Below are positions 16,733-25,835 of a DNA stretch of 64,000 nt, piece by piece; the first letter of the stretch is position 1; every line of letters starts with the position of its first letter. Under the pieces are notes generated by a model. That model made no database searches and was not told the origin of the DNA. It saw nothing but the letters and a program-made list of their open reading frames with translations. A program made the position numbers and the translations under genes. This DNA is from Sphingomonas sp. Leaf22 (GTDB taxonomy: Bacteria; Pseudomonadota; Alphaproteobacteria; Sphingomonadales; Sphingomonadaceae): the NCBI RefSeq assembly GCF_001421715.1, contig NZ_LMKP01000044.1, positions 172,603 to 236,602 of the forward strand, given 5' to 3'.

Positions 16733-18803
16733 GGATGCAACCGCGGAATTCGCGCGCGCGCTGGCGGATGCGGTGGATGCGGCGCGCGACGATCCGGCGG
16801 TTGATCGCCCGTCGACGGAGGCGCTGTTCACCCGTATCGTGATCGATGAGCTTGAGGAAATCGGACATTTCGAGGCGGCCTTCGATTTGCCGCAGGAAGG
16901 CCGGGTTGGCCGTTCGCCGTTCCAAATCAGCGGCTATGCGATCGACGAGGACGCCGGGCATCTGACGCTGTTCGCCACGCATTATTCGGGTGATCTGCCG
17001 CCGCGCCGCGTCCCCGCCGCCGAACTGCTGAAGACCGCCCAACGCGCTGGCACCTATGTCGCAGCGTGTATCGGCGGGCTCGCGGACCGAATCGAGCCGT
17101 CGTACACTGAGGCCGGCGATCTTGCCCGGACCGTTGAGGCGCTGGGTGAGCGGATCGACCGCTTCCGCATCGTGGTGCTGACGGATGGCATTTCAGGCGG
17201 TGCGCTGCCGGCATCGATCGAAAGCCATGGCAAGGCGGTTGAGCTCGAACTCTACGACGTGGTCCGGCTGCACCGCGTGCTTGGCGAAGGTCAGACCCGC
17301 GCCGATATCGACGTCGACTTAGTCGCGCTGGCCGGGCATCGCATCGCCTGTCTGCCGGTCGCGTCGGGCGCCGGCCATTATGAAGCGTTTCTGGCGGCGT
17401 TCCCAGGCGAAACCTTATCGCGCATCTATGACCGTTACGGCACGCATCTGCTCGAACTCAATGTCCGTGCCTTTCTGGGTCTGTCGGGGCGCAAGTCGGT
17501 CAATGCCGAACTGCGCCGCACGCTGGTCGAACAGCCTGAGATGTTCCTTGCATTCAATAATGGTGTGGTCGCGACTGCCGACGAGGTTCGGCTCGAACGT
17601 GAAGGCGGGGCTGTGTTCCTGATCGGGCTGCGCGGCCTACAGATCGTCAATGGCGGTCAGACCACCGCTTCGCTGCACCGCGCACGGCGCAAGGAAAGCG
17701 TAGGGCTCGGATCAGTCGAGGTGCCGGTCAAGATAATCCGTGTGACTGAGGGTGATCTTGAGGAAATGGTATCCTCAATCTCGCGCGCGGCCAATCGGCA
17801 GAACACCGTCCAGCAAGCCGATTTCTCGGCCAATGATCCGTTTCACCGCGAAGTCGAGATGCTCGCTAACAATGCTTGGCTCGAATCCGGACGCGGCCGC
17901 TGGTTCTATGAACGCGCGCGGGGCTCCTGGCTGGCCGCTGAACAGAAAGCCTCCTACCGCACCACCGAACAGCGCGCGTTCCGGGAGCAGACGCCCAAGG
18001 CTCGCCGGTTCGGCAAGCTCGATCTGGCGCGCTATCTCTCGGCCTGGGACGGTTATCCCTGGCGGGTTGCGTTCGGCGGTCAGAAGAATTTCCAAGCGTT
18101 CGTGCAGCGGCGCAAGGAGACGACCGCGCCGGCGCCCGACGCGGCATGGTTCCGGCGGCTGATCGCGCTGACCATTCTTTACCGCACGACCGAGAAGCTA
18201 GTCCGCGCCATGAAGTTCCCGGCCTATGGCGCCAACATCGCTGCTTATCTGGTCGCGGCGATCGGCGAGCGCACTGGCGGTCGGATCGATTTTGATCTGG
18301 TCTGGCGGCAGCAGAAACTGTCGCCCGAACTGGAACGCCTGATCACCGACTGGGCGCCGCAGATCGAGACGGCGCTGCGCGCCAGTGTCGGCAGCCGCAA
18401 TCCCACTGAATGGTTCAAGAAGGAGGACTGTTGGGCCGACGTACGCACGCGCCTGCCCGCCCTTGCCGATCCGCTGCCGCTTGAGCTTGCCGGTGCGCTG
18501 GCGCCGAACGGCAAGGCGGTTATTACCGACAGCGCGGCTGGGAGCCTCAACGTCGCCGATTATGCGCGGATCGAGGAATGTATGCGGATCCCCTCATCTG
18601 TCTGGGTAGCGACCGCCGAAGCCGGCCAGCGCAGCGGCGTACTGCATTTCAAACTCGCCGGCATCTGCATGACCCTCGCCAACTATGCCGCCGGCGGCTG
18701 GTCGCGCCGTCCCTCAATCAAGCAGGCGAAGCACGGGCTCGAAAGTGTCGCCAAGGTGCGCGCCGCCGGGCTGTTTGACGAGGATCAGCGCGAGACCGGG
18801 TGA
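16725..18803 (+). CDS. AIPR family (abortive infection phage resistance) protein
   Basis: A 692-residue AIPR-family protein. The family signature is clear in the middle: FLAFNNGVVATADEV followed by LRGLQIVNGGQTTASLHRA. A long helical C-terminal region follows, with SAWDGYPWRVAFGGQKNFQ. AIPR proteins were named from lactococcal abortive-infection genes; the biochemical activity is not established. It is the last gene of the rightward operon (ATPase, Z1, PD-(D/E)XK, AIPR), each joined by 4 bases or an overlap, so the four are almost certainly one functional unit. Confidence 0.88.
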   Translation: MAEDATAEFARALADAVDAARDDPAVDRPSTEALFTRIVIDELEEIGHFEAAFDLPQEGRVGRSPFQISGYAIDEDAGHLTLFATHYSGDLPPRRVPAAELLKTAQRAGTYVAACIGGLADRIEPSYTEAGDLARTVEALGERIDRFRIVVLTDGISGGALPASIESHGKAVELELYDVVRLHRVLGEGQTRADIDVDLVALAGHRIACLPVASGAGHYEAFLAAFPGETLSRIYDRYGTHLLELNVRAFLGLSGRKSVNAELRRTLVEQPEMFLAFNNGVVATADEVRLEREGGAVFLIGLRGLQIVNGGQTTASLHRARRKESVGLGSVEVPVKIIRVTEGDLEEMVSSISRAANRQNTVQQADFSANDPFHREVEMLANNAWLESGRGRWFYERARGSWLAAEQKASYRTTEQRAFREQTPKARRFGKLDLARYLSAWDGYPWRVAFGGQKNFQAFVQRRKETTAPAPDAAWFRRLIALTILYRTTEKLVRAMKFPAYGANIAAYLVAAIGERTGGRIDFDLVWRQQKLSPELERLITDWAPQIETALRASVGSRNPTEWFKKEDCWADVRTRLPALADPLPLELAGALAPNGKAVITDSAAGSLNVADYARIEECMRIPSSVWVATAEAGQRSGVLHFKLAGICMTLANYAAGGWSRRPSIKQAKHGLESVAKVRAAGLFDEDQRETG

Positions 18804-19404
18804 CTTTCGCCAAGTGCATACGGGCTAACGCCCGTCGACCGGCCGACCGCTCGCAAACTGCCGACGCAGAGATCGTCGGATAAATCTGGCCGCTATGTGA
18901 TGCGGAGATTGGCAAGCGTAGGCGCTTTCCGATCGTGAGCTGAGTGCGGGCCCCTCCCGATAGCCGCGGTTGGGTCGGCGGATTGGAATTGTGCGTGCAC
19001 AAAGGCGTCGTTCGACGTCGCGGTAGGGCGACGTCGTGAATTGTCTGTGATCTTGACCCAGTGAAACCTGTACATAGGTTAGCCAAACGCACTTCGCCGT
19101 GGAGGCAGTTTCTACGAAAACGCAGGTAGGGTAGCCAACATAGCAATTTGAGATTGAATGATATTCTCAGTCCTCACGGGGCATCCAGCGATTTCTGATC
19201 TTTCCGGCACGACCGACGCTGCCTTTACAGGCCGCTGGACCAGTCGACTGTGCCGCGCCGCGATCGTCAGCACGATATGACGAGGCGGGTGATGCCCACC
19301 ATTTGATCTTTCCGGGAACGCCCCGTCCGTCTCGCTGTCCGTTCCCGATCGGGAACGCCGGCTGGGCTCCCATTCCGCAAACTGCACCATTTCGTCAGAC
19401 TGAC
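18804..19404. other. Non-coding island boundary
   Basis: Six hundred bases without a credible gene. Base composition is more even than in the flanks and no tRNA, transposase or long repeat is visible. Short open frames on both strands are rich in Arg, Ser and Cys and look like chance. It separates the defence island from the TonB receptor region, so an element end or old recombination junction could lie here, but I see no matching direct repeat. Confidence 0.4.
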
Positions 19405-19440
19405 GGGGTGGAAGCGGCGGTGCTTGCCAGCCTCCACCCC
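19405..19440 (-). terminator. Hairpin downstream of TonB receptor 1
   Basis: Arms GGGGTGGA (19405-19412) and TCCACCCC (19433-19440) form an eight-pair GC stem with a 20-base loop, 10 bases past the receptor stop on the minus strand. A second small palindrome (CGTCAGACTGACG, 19393-19405) abuts it. There is no clear U run, so termination may be weak or factor-assisted. Confidence 0.45.
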
Positions 19441-19450
19441 GATAGCGGCG

Positions 19451-22042
19451 TCACATCTTGAATGCCGCTCCCATCCAGAACGATCGCCCCTGGGTCGTGG
19501 CGGTGGTCGTCGCGCCCGCCGACAGACCGGTCTGCTCGATCCAGTAGCTTTTGGTGAGGTTGCGCGCCTCGGCGAACAGCGTCAGGGTCGGCAACACCGT
19601 GACGGTGGCCTGTGCGTCGAGCCGCTGATAGCGATCGATCCAGACATCCTGTGCCGGCGTCGCGCCGAACGCGCCGGTGAAGGTGCGCCCCCGCAGACGC
19701 CAGGCGAGGTTCAGTCCGACCGGCCCCGGATGATAGGTGAGCATCAGGTTGGCGAGCCATTTGGGCTGGTTGCGCAGGCCATCGACCGTGCGCTTGCTGC
19801 CATCGGTAAAGACGACGTTCCATTCCCCGTCGAGCAGCGTGTAGTTGCCATTGAAGCCGAAATGCGCGAGCGGTCCGGGCAGCATGTCGAACCGGTCCTT
19901 GACGATGCTCGCCTCCAGACCGTGCAGCTGGGCGCTGCCGGTGTTCAGCGGGATGGTGTCGATCTGACTCAACACGCCGTTCGCGTCGAAGGTGTTGCGT
20001 ACCTGCCGGAACGTCTCTTTCGCAAGATCTTTGCGGAACAGGCCGAGCGAGACGAAGCCGCCGGCAAAATACCATTCGATGCTGCCGTCATAGTTTTTCG
20101 CCTCCCGGGGATCGATCTGCGGGTTGGCACCGCTGACGATCCTGACGCCCGCTGCATTGAAGCTCGTCGTCACGCCGTTGGCGAAGTCCGCGAAATCGGG
20201 GCGTGCGATCGTCTCGGTATAGGCGAGGCGGACCTTGAAGGTCGCGGTCGGGCTGATCGCCACCTGGATGTTGGGCAGGATCTGGTCGTAGCGACGACGG
20301 CGGACCTGCGGCAGCGTCACCCCAGAGGTCACGACGCCGGTGCCGTTGTCGACATCGGTCCGCTCGACGCGCACGCCGGCCAGAACGCGCAGGCCCGGCA
20401 TCGTCCAGACGCCGGACAGATGACCGGCCAGCACGTCTTCTTCGAGCGTATAGTCGGTGGTCGGCGCGTCATCGCGCGAAAAGGCACCGTTCGCGGTGAT
20501 GAAGGCGATATAGGCGTCACGGTTCACAAACACGGGGTCGGTGCCGTTGGGGACCTGCGGTCCCGCTGCGGGGTCGAGCACGTCGGACAGGCGATAGACC
20601 CGCCCGCCGGCGAGCGTGTAGTTGAGTGTCGTCTGGTCGAAGCGCCGGTCGAGCCGCCGCCAGCCCAGTCCGCCGATCAGGCCGAGGCCGCGTGCGCTCG
20701 CCTGCCCGTTCCAGTTCAGTTCGGCGCTGGCGTTGTAGACGTTGTCGCGGTGTGGAAGCTGCTGGTCGAAGGCCGCGCGACCGGTACGCTGGACCCAGTT
20801 GGCGGGATTCGATGCCATCGCCAGCGATGTCGACGACAGCGCGACGCCCGGCATGTCCGGGTCGAGCGTATAGCTGCCGCCGAGGCCGGACAGCTGGAAC
20901 CGCTCGGACCGGAACAGGTCCTCGTCATGGTTGTAGCGGGTATAGGCACCCCGCAGCGCAAGGGACGCGGCGGGCGCGATCCGGTAATCGAGACCGCTGC
21001 CGATCAGGATCGTTTCGCGGTCGAGCCGGTAACGCTCGAAATAGGTTTCGCCCACGCCATTGGTGAAGGCACCGGCATCCCGCGTCGCGCCGGTGACGCG
21101 CGTCGCGGTGAGGAACGTCCCGCTGCGATTGAAAGACTGCGCCAACCGATCGTTGAAATAGCTGGCCGACAGGAAGCCGTAATAGCGGTCCTCGGCGCGC
21201 GTCTCGATCTTGCCGTACAGCGCGGTGCGTTCTTGCCTGCTCGGGAACCGGCCGTGGAAGATGTCGCCGTTCGGCACGTCGATCCCGCGAATCTGGCTAT
21301 AGGCGGTCACCTCGTTATAGCGGTCGAAGAAGCGATGCTGTTGATATTCACCGCCCAGCACGACGCCCCAGTTGCGCCCCGGGCCGAAGGTGAATTTCGT
21401 CACCCCGTCGGTGCGGAACGATGGACCGCCCGACGCCGGATAGCCGTCCTGTTCATACAGGCCATAGGCCGCCCGGACCTTCGAATAGGTCTGCGTCCCG
21501 CCGTCGAACGCACGCAGCGTGCGCAACTCGATATGCGCGCCGATCGAATTGGCGTCCTGATCGGGCAGCACGGTCTTGAACACGTTGACCTGGTTGACCA
21601 CCGCCGCGGGGAAGACGTCGAGTTGTGTACCGCGGTTGTTGCGCGACGAGTTCCAGACGAGGTTGCCGTCGACCTCCATCGAATTGTAGCGCGCGTCGAA
21701 GCCACGGACCGTTACGGTGCGCGCGTTGGACGACGAGAAGCCCCGATCGGCACTGACGCCCGGCAGCCGCTCCAGTACCTCGGCGAGCGAGCGGTCGGGC
21801 AGTCGCTCGATCTGCGCTTGCGTCAGCGCATCGACGACCTGATCGGCATCCTGCTTGATCGCGCCCAACGGCTTGTTGATCGTGCGAAACCCGGTGACGA
21901 CGATCTCCTCGCCTTCGGGTGGTGTCGGGGTCTGTTCGGCGGTTGGTGGCATCTCCTGCGCCCCGGCACCGGCAGGTATCGCGAGCGCGACGCCGAGTGC
22001 CCCCAATGCTGCGCCGGTCCACATATGCTCGATCCTGATCAT
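19451..22042 (-). CDS. TonB-dependent outer-membrane receptor 1
   Basis: An 863-residue outer-membrane active transporter of the Caulobacter/Xanthomonas type. Signal peptide with hydrophobic AALGALGVALAIPAGAGAQ, TonB box EEIVVTG (~45-51), plug domain (LPDRSLAEVLERLPGVS; TVRGFDARYNSMEVDG), a beta-barrel, and a C-terminal strand ending SFWMGAAFKM. I chose the ATG at 22042 (MIRIEHMW), which has an AGGG sequence upstream; longer starts lack one. It is divergent from a ROK regulator across a palindrome, the usual pairing for substrate-induced receptors in sphingomonads. Its substrate is not shown by sequence; the neighbourhood suggests a phosphorylated organic compound. Confidence 0.9.
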   Translation of the reverse strand: MIRIEHMWTGAALGALGVALAIPAGAGAQEMPPTAEQTPTPPEGEEIVVTGFRTINKPLGAIKQDADQVVDALTQAQIERLPDRSLAEVLERLPGVSADRGFSSSNARTVTVRGFDARYNSMEVDGNLVWNSSRNNRGTQLDVFPAAVVNQVNVFKTVLPDQDANSIGAHIELRTLRAFDGGTQTYSKVRAAYGLYEQDGYPASGGPSFRTDGVTKFTFGPGRNWGVVLGGEYQQHRFFDRYNEVTAYSQIRGIDVPNGDIFHGRFPSRQERTALYGKIETRAEDRYYGFLSASYFNDRLAQSFNRSGTFLTATRVTGATRDAGAFTNGVGETYFERYRLDRETILIGSGLDYRIAPAASLALRGAYTRYNHDEDLFRSERFQLSGLGGSYTLDPDMPGVALSSTSLAMASNPANWVQRTGRAAFDQQLPHRDNVYNASAELNWNGQASARGLGLIGGLGWRRLDRRFDQTTLNYTLAGGRVYRLSDVLDPAAGPQVPNGTDPVFVNRDAYIAFITANGAFSRDDAPTTDYTLEEDVLAGHLSGVWTMPGLRVLAGVRVERTDVDNGTGVVTSGVTLPQVRRRRYDQILPNIQVAISPTATFKVRLAYTETIARPDFADFANGVTTSFNAAGVRIVSGANPQIDPREAKNYDGSIEWYFAGGFVSLGLFRKDLAKETFRQVRNTFDANGVLSQIDTIPLNTGSAQLHGLEASIVKDRFDMLPGPLAHFGFNGNYTLLDGEWNVVFTDGSKRTVDGLRNQPKWLANLMLTYHPGPVGLNLAWRLRGRTFTGAFGATPAQDVWIDRYQRLDAQATVTVLPTLTLFAEARNLTKSYWIEQTGLSAGATTTATTQGRSFWMGAAFKM

Positions 22043-22109
22043 TGCCCGCCCTTTTCCCCTCATGACGGCACTGCCGCCGTTGCGAGCCGGCCAATAGGGC
22101 ATGATTGCG

Positions 22110-22140
22110 ACACATAAATTGCATAGCACAAATTATGTGT
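22110..22140. promoter_or_regulatory. Candidate ROK operator, divergent receptor 1 / regulator 1
   Basis: ACACATAA (22110-22117) and TTATGTGT (22133-22140) are exact inverted arms around a 15-base AT-rich spacer. They lie in the 129-base region between the receptor start (22042, minus) and regulator start (22172, plus), about 32 bases before the regulator ATG. An AT-rich, dyad-symmetric site in this position is what a dimeric ROK repressor would bind. Confidence 0.6.
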
Positions 22141-22171
22141 CTGATCGTTCCTTCGTGCTAGGTCTCCCGCC

Positions 22172-23314
22172 ATGAAACTGCTCAAGCTATCGGCCAGCGA
22201 ACGACGGGTGTTCGACATGATCTGGCGACGCGGTCCGATCGCGCGCGGCGATCTTGCCGCCATGTCGGGGTTGACTGCGGGATCGATCACCAGGGCGATC
22301 CAGACGCTGGCGGAGTTTCGCCTGGTCGGCGAGCGGGTCGACCGTGCCGGATCGCGCGGCCAACCGACGCGTCCGGTCAGCGTCGCGGTGGACAGCGCCT
22401 ACGGCGTCGGCGTCTATTTCTCGCACCACAATGTCGAGATCGGTCTGGTCGACATGGCCGGGCAGCAGGTCGACGTCCGGAGACAGGCCCGCGACATCAG
22501 CCTCGAATCGATCCATGACCTGGTCGTCGGGTTCGTCGACGACGTTCGGACGCGCGGGATGGTCGACGAGGCGCGGCTGGCCGGGATTGGTGTCGCCCTG
22601 CCGGCCGATTTCATTCGGGGTGCCGACCAGCTCAACGCCCATTCCTATTTCCCGAACTGGCGCCAGGCCGGCGCATTGGCGGCACTGCGCGATGGCCTGT
22701 CGCTACCCTTGTTCGTCGAGAACGATGCGGCGAGTGCAGCCCTGGGCGAACGGCTGCTCGGTGCGGGGCAGAACATCGACGACTTCCTGTTCGTCCATAT
22801 CGGGCACGGCGTCGGCGGCGCGATGGTGCTGGGTGGCCGGCTCTATCGCGGCGTCCATGGCAATGCCGGGATGATCGGGATCCACTTTCCCAACGACCGC
22901 CCGCGGCCTTCGGGACAAGACTTGTTCGCGCATTTGCACCGCGACGGAATCGAGGTCGATGACTTTCCCGATCTGGAGGGATTGAGCGTCGGTGGATGCG
23001 CGCCGCTGCGCAGCTGGATCCGCCGCGCGGGACGACAGTTGCGCGAACAGCTGAGCCTCGTCGCCCGGGTGATCGATCCGCGCGCCGTGATCGTGGGCGG
23101 ACGACTGCCGCTGCCGCTGCTCAACGCGCTGGTGGCGGAGATCGACACGCCTGATTTCTGCGAAGAGGGTGTCGGTCTGCCGCGACCCAGCGTCATCGCG
23201 TCACCACTGGGCAATCGTGCCGGCATGGTCGGCGCGGCCTCGCTGCCGATCTACCGATTGCTGGTCGATGCGGCGGACTGCGAACCGGCCTTTCTGCCCG
23301 GTATCCGCGTCTGA
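22172..23314 (+). CDS. ROK family transcriptional regulator 1
   Basis: A 380-residue repressor-type ROK protein. Residues ~1-75 are a winged helix-turn-helix (MIWRRGPIARGDLAAMSGLTAGSITRAIQTL); the rest is the ROK sugar-kinase-like domain (FVENDAASAALGERL; VHIGHGVGGAMVLGG). The usual ROK zinc site C-x-C-G-x-x-G-C is absent; at that place it reads RPRPSGQDLFAHL, so ligand binding may differ from NagC or Mlc. It reads away from TonB receptor 1 across a palindrome, implying ligand-relieved repression of the receptor. A second copy of the same subfamily lies at 28567-29685. Confidence 0.85.
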   Translation: MKLLKLSASERRVFDMIWRRGPIARGDLAAMSGLTAGSITRAIQTLAEFRLVGERVDRAGSRGQPTRPVSVAVDSAYGVGVYFSHHNVEIGLVDMAGQQVDVRRQARDISLESIHDLVVGFVDDVRTRGMVDEARLAGIGVALPADFIRGADQLNAHSYFPNWRQAGALAALRDGLSLPLFVENDAASAALGERLLGAGQNIDDFLFVHIGHGVGGAMVLGGRLYRGVHGNAGMIGIHFPNDRPRPSGQDLFAHLHRDGIEVDDFPDLEGLSVGGCAPLRSWIRRAGRQLREQLSLVARVIDPRAVIVGGRLPLPLLNALVAEIDTPDFCEEGVGLPRPSVIASPLGNRAGMVGAASLPIYRLLVDAADCEPAFLPGIRV

Positions 23315-23318
23315 CCGG

Positions 23319-24389
23319 TCAGCAACGGCCAGCGGCGGTCACCGGATTGCACCGCACGAAGCGGCCGTCGGCGAAGCGTACCGCATAATTCGACAGGCGG
23401 CGGTCGGGCACCGGGTAATCGGTCGAGACGATCTGCGCGCCGCTGGCAAACGCGCGGTCGCGCGGCACGGGGTCGTCGGCACGGGCCTGCCCGGTGTCGG
23501 CATCGGCGCGCGTATAGGCCAGCATGCCTTGCCGGATAGCGGTGCCGATCCGGGGATCATCCGGGCGGGGAAGGATCGCCCAGCGCGGCCGTACGGATGG
23601 CAGCGGCTGACCCTTGCCTGGCCGGGCACCGGTAAAGAGCAGCGGCTGCCGGTTCTGTCCATCGCGATAGGATCGTGCCGTCTCCTCCGCATCGAGCAGG
23701 AAGATCAGTATCTTGCCGCGTGCCGCATCGATCGTCGGCCAGCCGGTGCCGGCATCGGCCGGCGTCAGGATCCGGTTCCGCCCCAGTGCGCCGACCAGTT
23801 CCTTTTCCAGACGATGCCAGCCGTCCGCGCACAGGTCGGGACATCGGTCCGCAGCCGCCCGCTTCACTTCGAGCATCAGCAGGATCGGAACATGCGCGGG
23901 ATGCGCATCCGACCAGCGGGCGATCTCGCCGAGGCAATCGGCGAAGAGCGGGCAGGTGCTGCGCGGATCATAGTCCGCCTTATGGATCGTCTTGAAGCCC
24001 GGCTTGCGCAGGACGCCGGCCGGGTCCCACGGGATGGTCTGCGGCAAACCCGCTGCATGCAGATGGTCGATGAAGCCCGGTCGAACGAAACGTGTGCCCG
24101 TCGGATCGTCGTTCACGTCGAGTTCGAAGGCGCGGATGCCCAACTCCAGCTGTGTCGTCAGCGGCAGGTTCGAATAGCCGATCGCGCGGGCGAGTTGCGG
24201 ACCCGACCAGCTGCCATCGTGGAAGCCGGCGGTTTCCAGCCAGACCGTCACCTCCGGGTCGGGCGCGAGATGATAGCTGTTGTGCGTTTCGATATACTGG
24301 ACCTGATCGATCCGCAGCTGGCCGAGGTCGGTCATTTCCGGAACGGGCAGCGGCGCTGCCAGGGCAGCAACGAGGAACAGGGAACGCAT
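23319..24389 (-). CDS. Secreted Ca-dependent phosphoinositide phospholipase C-like protein
   Basis: A 356-residue protein resembling Ca2+-dependent phosphoinositide-specific phospholipase C (PI-PLC-C1 type). Signal peptide MRSLFLVAALAAPLPVPE; the first catalytic His lies in QYIETHNSYHLAP; ELGIRAFELDVN carries metal-binding acids; a second conserved His is in FKTIHKADYDP; LLMLEVKRA is another core strand. Enzymes of this fold cleave phosphoinositides or glycerophosphoinositol to inositol phosphates. I chose ATG 24389, which gives a proper signal peptide. It lies 189 bases after the MBL-fold hydrolase on the same strand and converges with ROK regulator 1, four bases away. Confidence 0.78.
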   Translation of the reverse strand: MRSLFLVAALAAPLPVPEMTDLGQLRIDQVQYIETHNSYHLAPDPEVTVWLETAGFHDGSWSGPQLARAIGYSNLPLTTQLELGIRAFELDVNDDPTGTRFVRPGFIDHLHAAGLPQTIPWDPAGVLRKPGFKTIHKADYDPRSTCPLFADCLGEIARWSDAHPAHVPILLMLEVKRAAADRCPDLCADGWHRLEKELVGALGRNRILTPADAGTGWPTIDAARGKILIFLLDAEETARSYRDGQNRQPLLFTGARPGKGQPLPSVRPRWAILPRPDDPRIGTAIRQGMLAYTRADADTGQARADDPVPRDRAFASGAQIVSTDYPVPDRRLSNYAVRFADGRFVRCNPVTAAGRC

Positions 24390-24577
24390 CGGGCACCACA
24401 GCAACAGGGACAATAAAGTCAATATCGCAAATTATTGCGGCGGCTTGATGACGGTTCCGGCGATCCGTTCGTTCGAAGGACGCGTCGCCGATCATCGGTA
24501 GAGCATGACCGCCATGCGGGTGACGAAGGCAATGCTGCGGCGATCGCGTGACGGCGGCCATCGGCGCCTTATTCCCG

Positions 24578-25831
24578 CTACCGGCTGAGATAGGGACCGA
24601 AACACCCGAGCACCGTCGGTGCCTGCGCGCGGGCGTCGAGCAACAGCACCCGATAGCTGTCGCCGTCAGGGGCGACGCGGATCAGGACATGCCCGCCTTC
24701 GCCCGTGACGGTCCGGTCCAGCACCGGCCCCAGCGCGACCCGCGTCGCATCGAACACATGCGTCGCGAACAGATCGCGCGGTCCCGGCCAGAGTGCCGGT
24801 GAAGCGATGCGGTGGACGACCTCGCCGCCGGGCTGGTCGGTCGTGTAGACCTGCTCGACCATCACCCGCGGCTGTAGCTTGGCCAGCAAGCCGCTGTTGG
24901 TGCCGTCGCGATTGCCGTGATGGTCGAGCGCCATCGCATCGACTGGCCCGACCAGTGGGGCGATGGCGGATTCGGTATCGATCGTGTCGGGCGCATAGGG
25001 CTCGTCCAGCCCGGTATTGTCGCCGCCGGTATAGTAATCGAACCGGCCATAGGACAGGCGCAGCGCGATGCTCAGCGGGTTTTCCTGCGGATTGCCGTCC
25101 TTGCCGATCGCGCGCGCCGGATCGAACGCGGTGGTAACGCCGCCATACCCGTCCATGATGCATACGCCGGCCTTGATCCCCAACAGCTTGAAGGTGGGAT
25201 AGGCCGCGGGTGCGCCGAGCGTGATCTGATCGGTGCGCCCGATCGCGAGCGGGGAAAGCCGGGTGCCACGATGGTCGTGCAGATAGCGTGCGAACGCGGC
25301 ATAGTTGCGGATGCCGGCGTCGTCGCGGGGCGCGGGGTCGCCGGGCTGGAACCGGTCGACCAGCGTACCGATCGGCAGCACGTCGCCGACGTCGGTGATT
25401 CCCGACAGACGATAGGCGCGGGTCGCGGACCAGGGGCTGGCCGCCACGACCGCACCGACATGATCGGCGTGAAAATGCGTGAGGATCGCATAATCGATGC
25501 GCCGATGATCGCGCGGTGCGGTCTGCCGAATATAGCGCGCGATCCATTGGCCGGGGCGAAGGCCGGCATCGGGCACGGCCGGTGCCAGCTTCAGCGGGGC
25601 GTTCGCGACCTCGATGCCTTTGGGATCGAGGTCGCCGGCATCGATCAGGATCGTCGTGCCGTCGGGCGCGACGATGAAGGTCGCATTGCCACGCCCGGTG
25701 TGGATGTGATGGATATCGAGCGTGCCGGGCGTCCAGGGCGTGAGCCGGTGCCGCGGCACGGCACCCGTCCGACCGGCAAACACCGATCCGACGAGCGCCG
25801 CCACGAACAGGTTGCGTGAGAGTGTCGGCAT
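24578..25831 (-). CDS. Exported MBL-fold metallohydrolase
   Basis: A 417-residue metallo-beta-lactamase-fold hydrolase with a signal peptide (MPTLSRNLFVAALVGSVFAG). The metal site HxHxDH is visible in LTHFHADHVGAVV, and the fold continues with YTGGDNTG and ALDHHGNRDGTNSG, which supply further ligands. The layout is like the ComEC-type hydrolase domain. ATG 25831 follows the end of TonB receptor 2 by four bases, so the two are co-transcribed and the enzyme probably acts in the periplasm or outside on the receptor's substrate. Phosphodiesterase or phosphatase activity would suit the neighbouring phospholipase and phytase; this is inference. Confidence 0.75.
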   Translation of the reverse strand: MPTLSRNLFVAALVGSVFAGRTGAVPRHRLTPWTPGTLDIHHIHTGRGNATFIVAPDGTTILIDAGDLDPKGIEVANAPLKLAPAVPDAGLRPGQWIARYIRQTAPRDHRRIDYAILTHFHADHVGAVVAASPWSATRAYRLSGITDVGDVLPIGTLVDRFQPGDPAPRDDAGIRNYAAFARYLHDHRGTRLSPLAIGRTDQITLGAPAAYPTFKLLGIKAGVCIMDGYGGVTTAFDPARAIGKDGNPQENPLSIALRLSYGRFDYYTGGDNTGLDEPYAPDTIDTESAIAPLVGPVDAMALDHHGNRDGTNSGLLAKLQPRVMVEQVYTTDQPGGEVVHRIASPALWPGPRDLFATHVFDATRVALGPVLDRTVTGEGGHVLIRVAPDGDSYRVLLLDARAQAPTVLGCFGPYLSR

Positions 25832-25835
25832 GGGT

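Noticed and set aside
18718..19390. Open frames in the gap after the AIPR gene
   Set aside because: Rich in Arg, Ser and Cys, no ribosome binding site and no family resemblance.
19424..22117. Plus-strand 897-codon open frame over TonB receptor 1
   Set aside because: It lies exactly antisense to a receptor with a signal peptide, TonB box and plug motifs; its sequence is Arg/Ala/Gln-rich with no family motifs.
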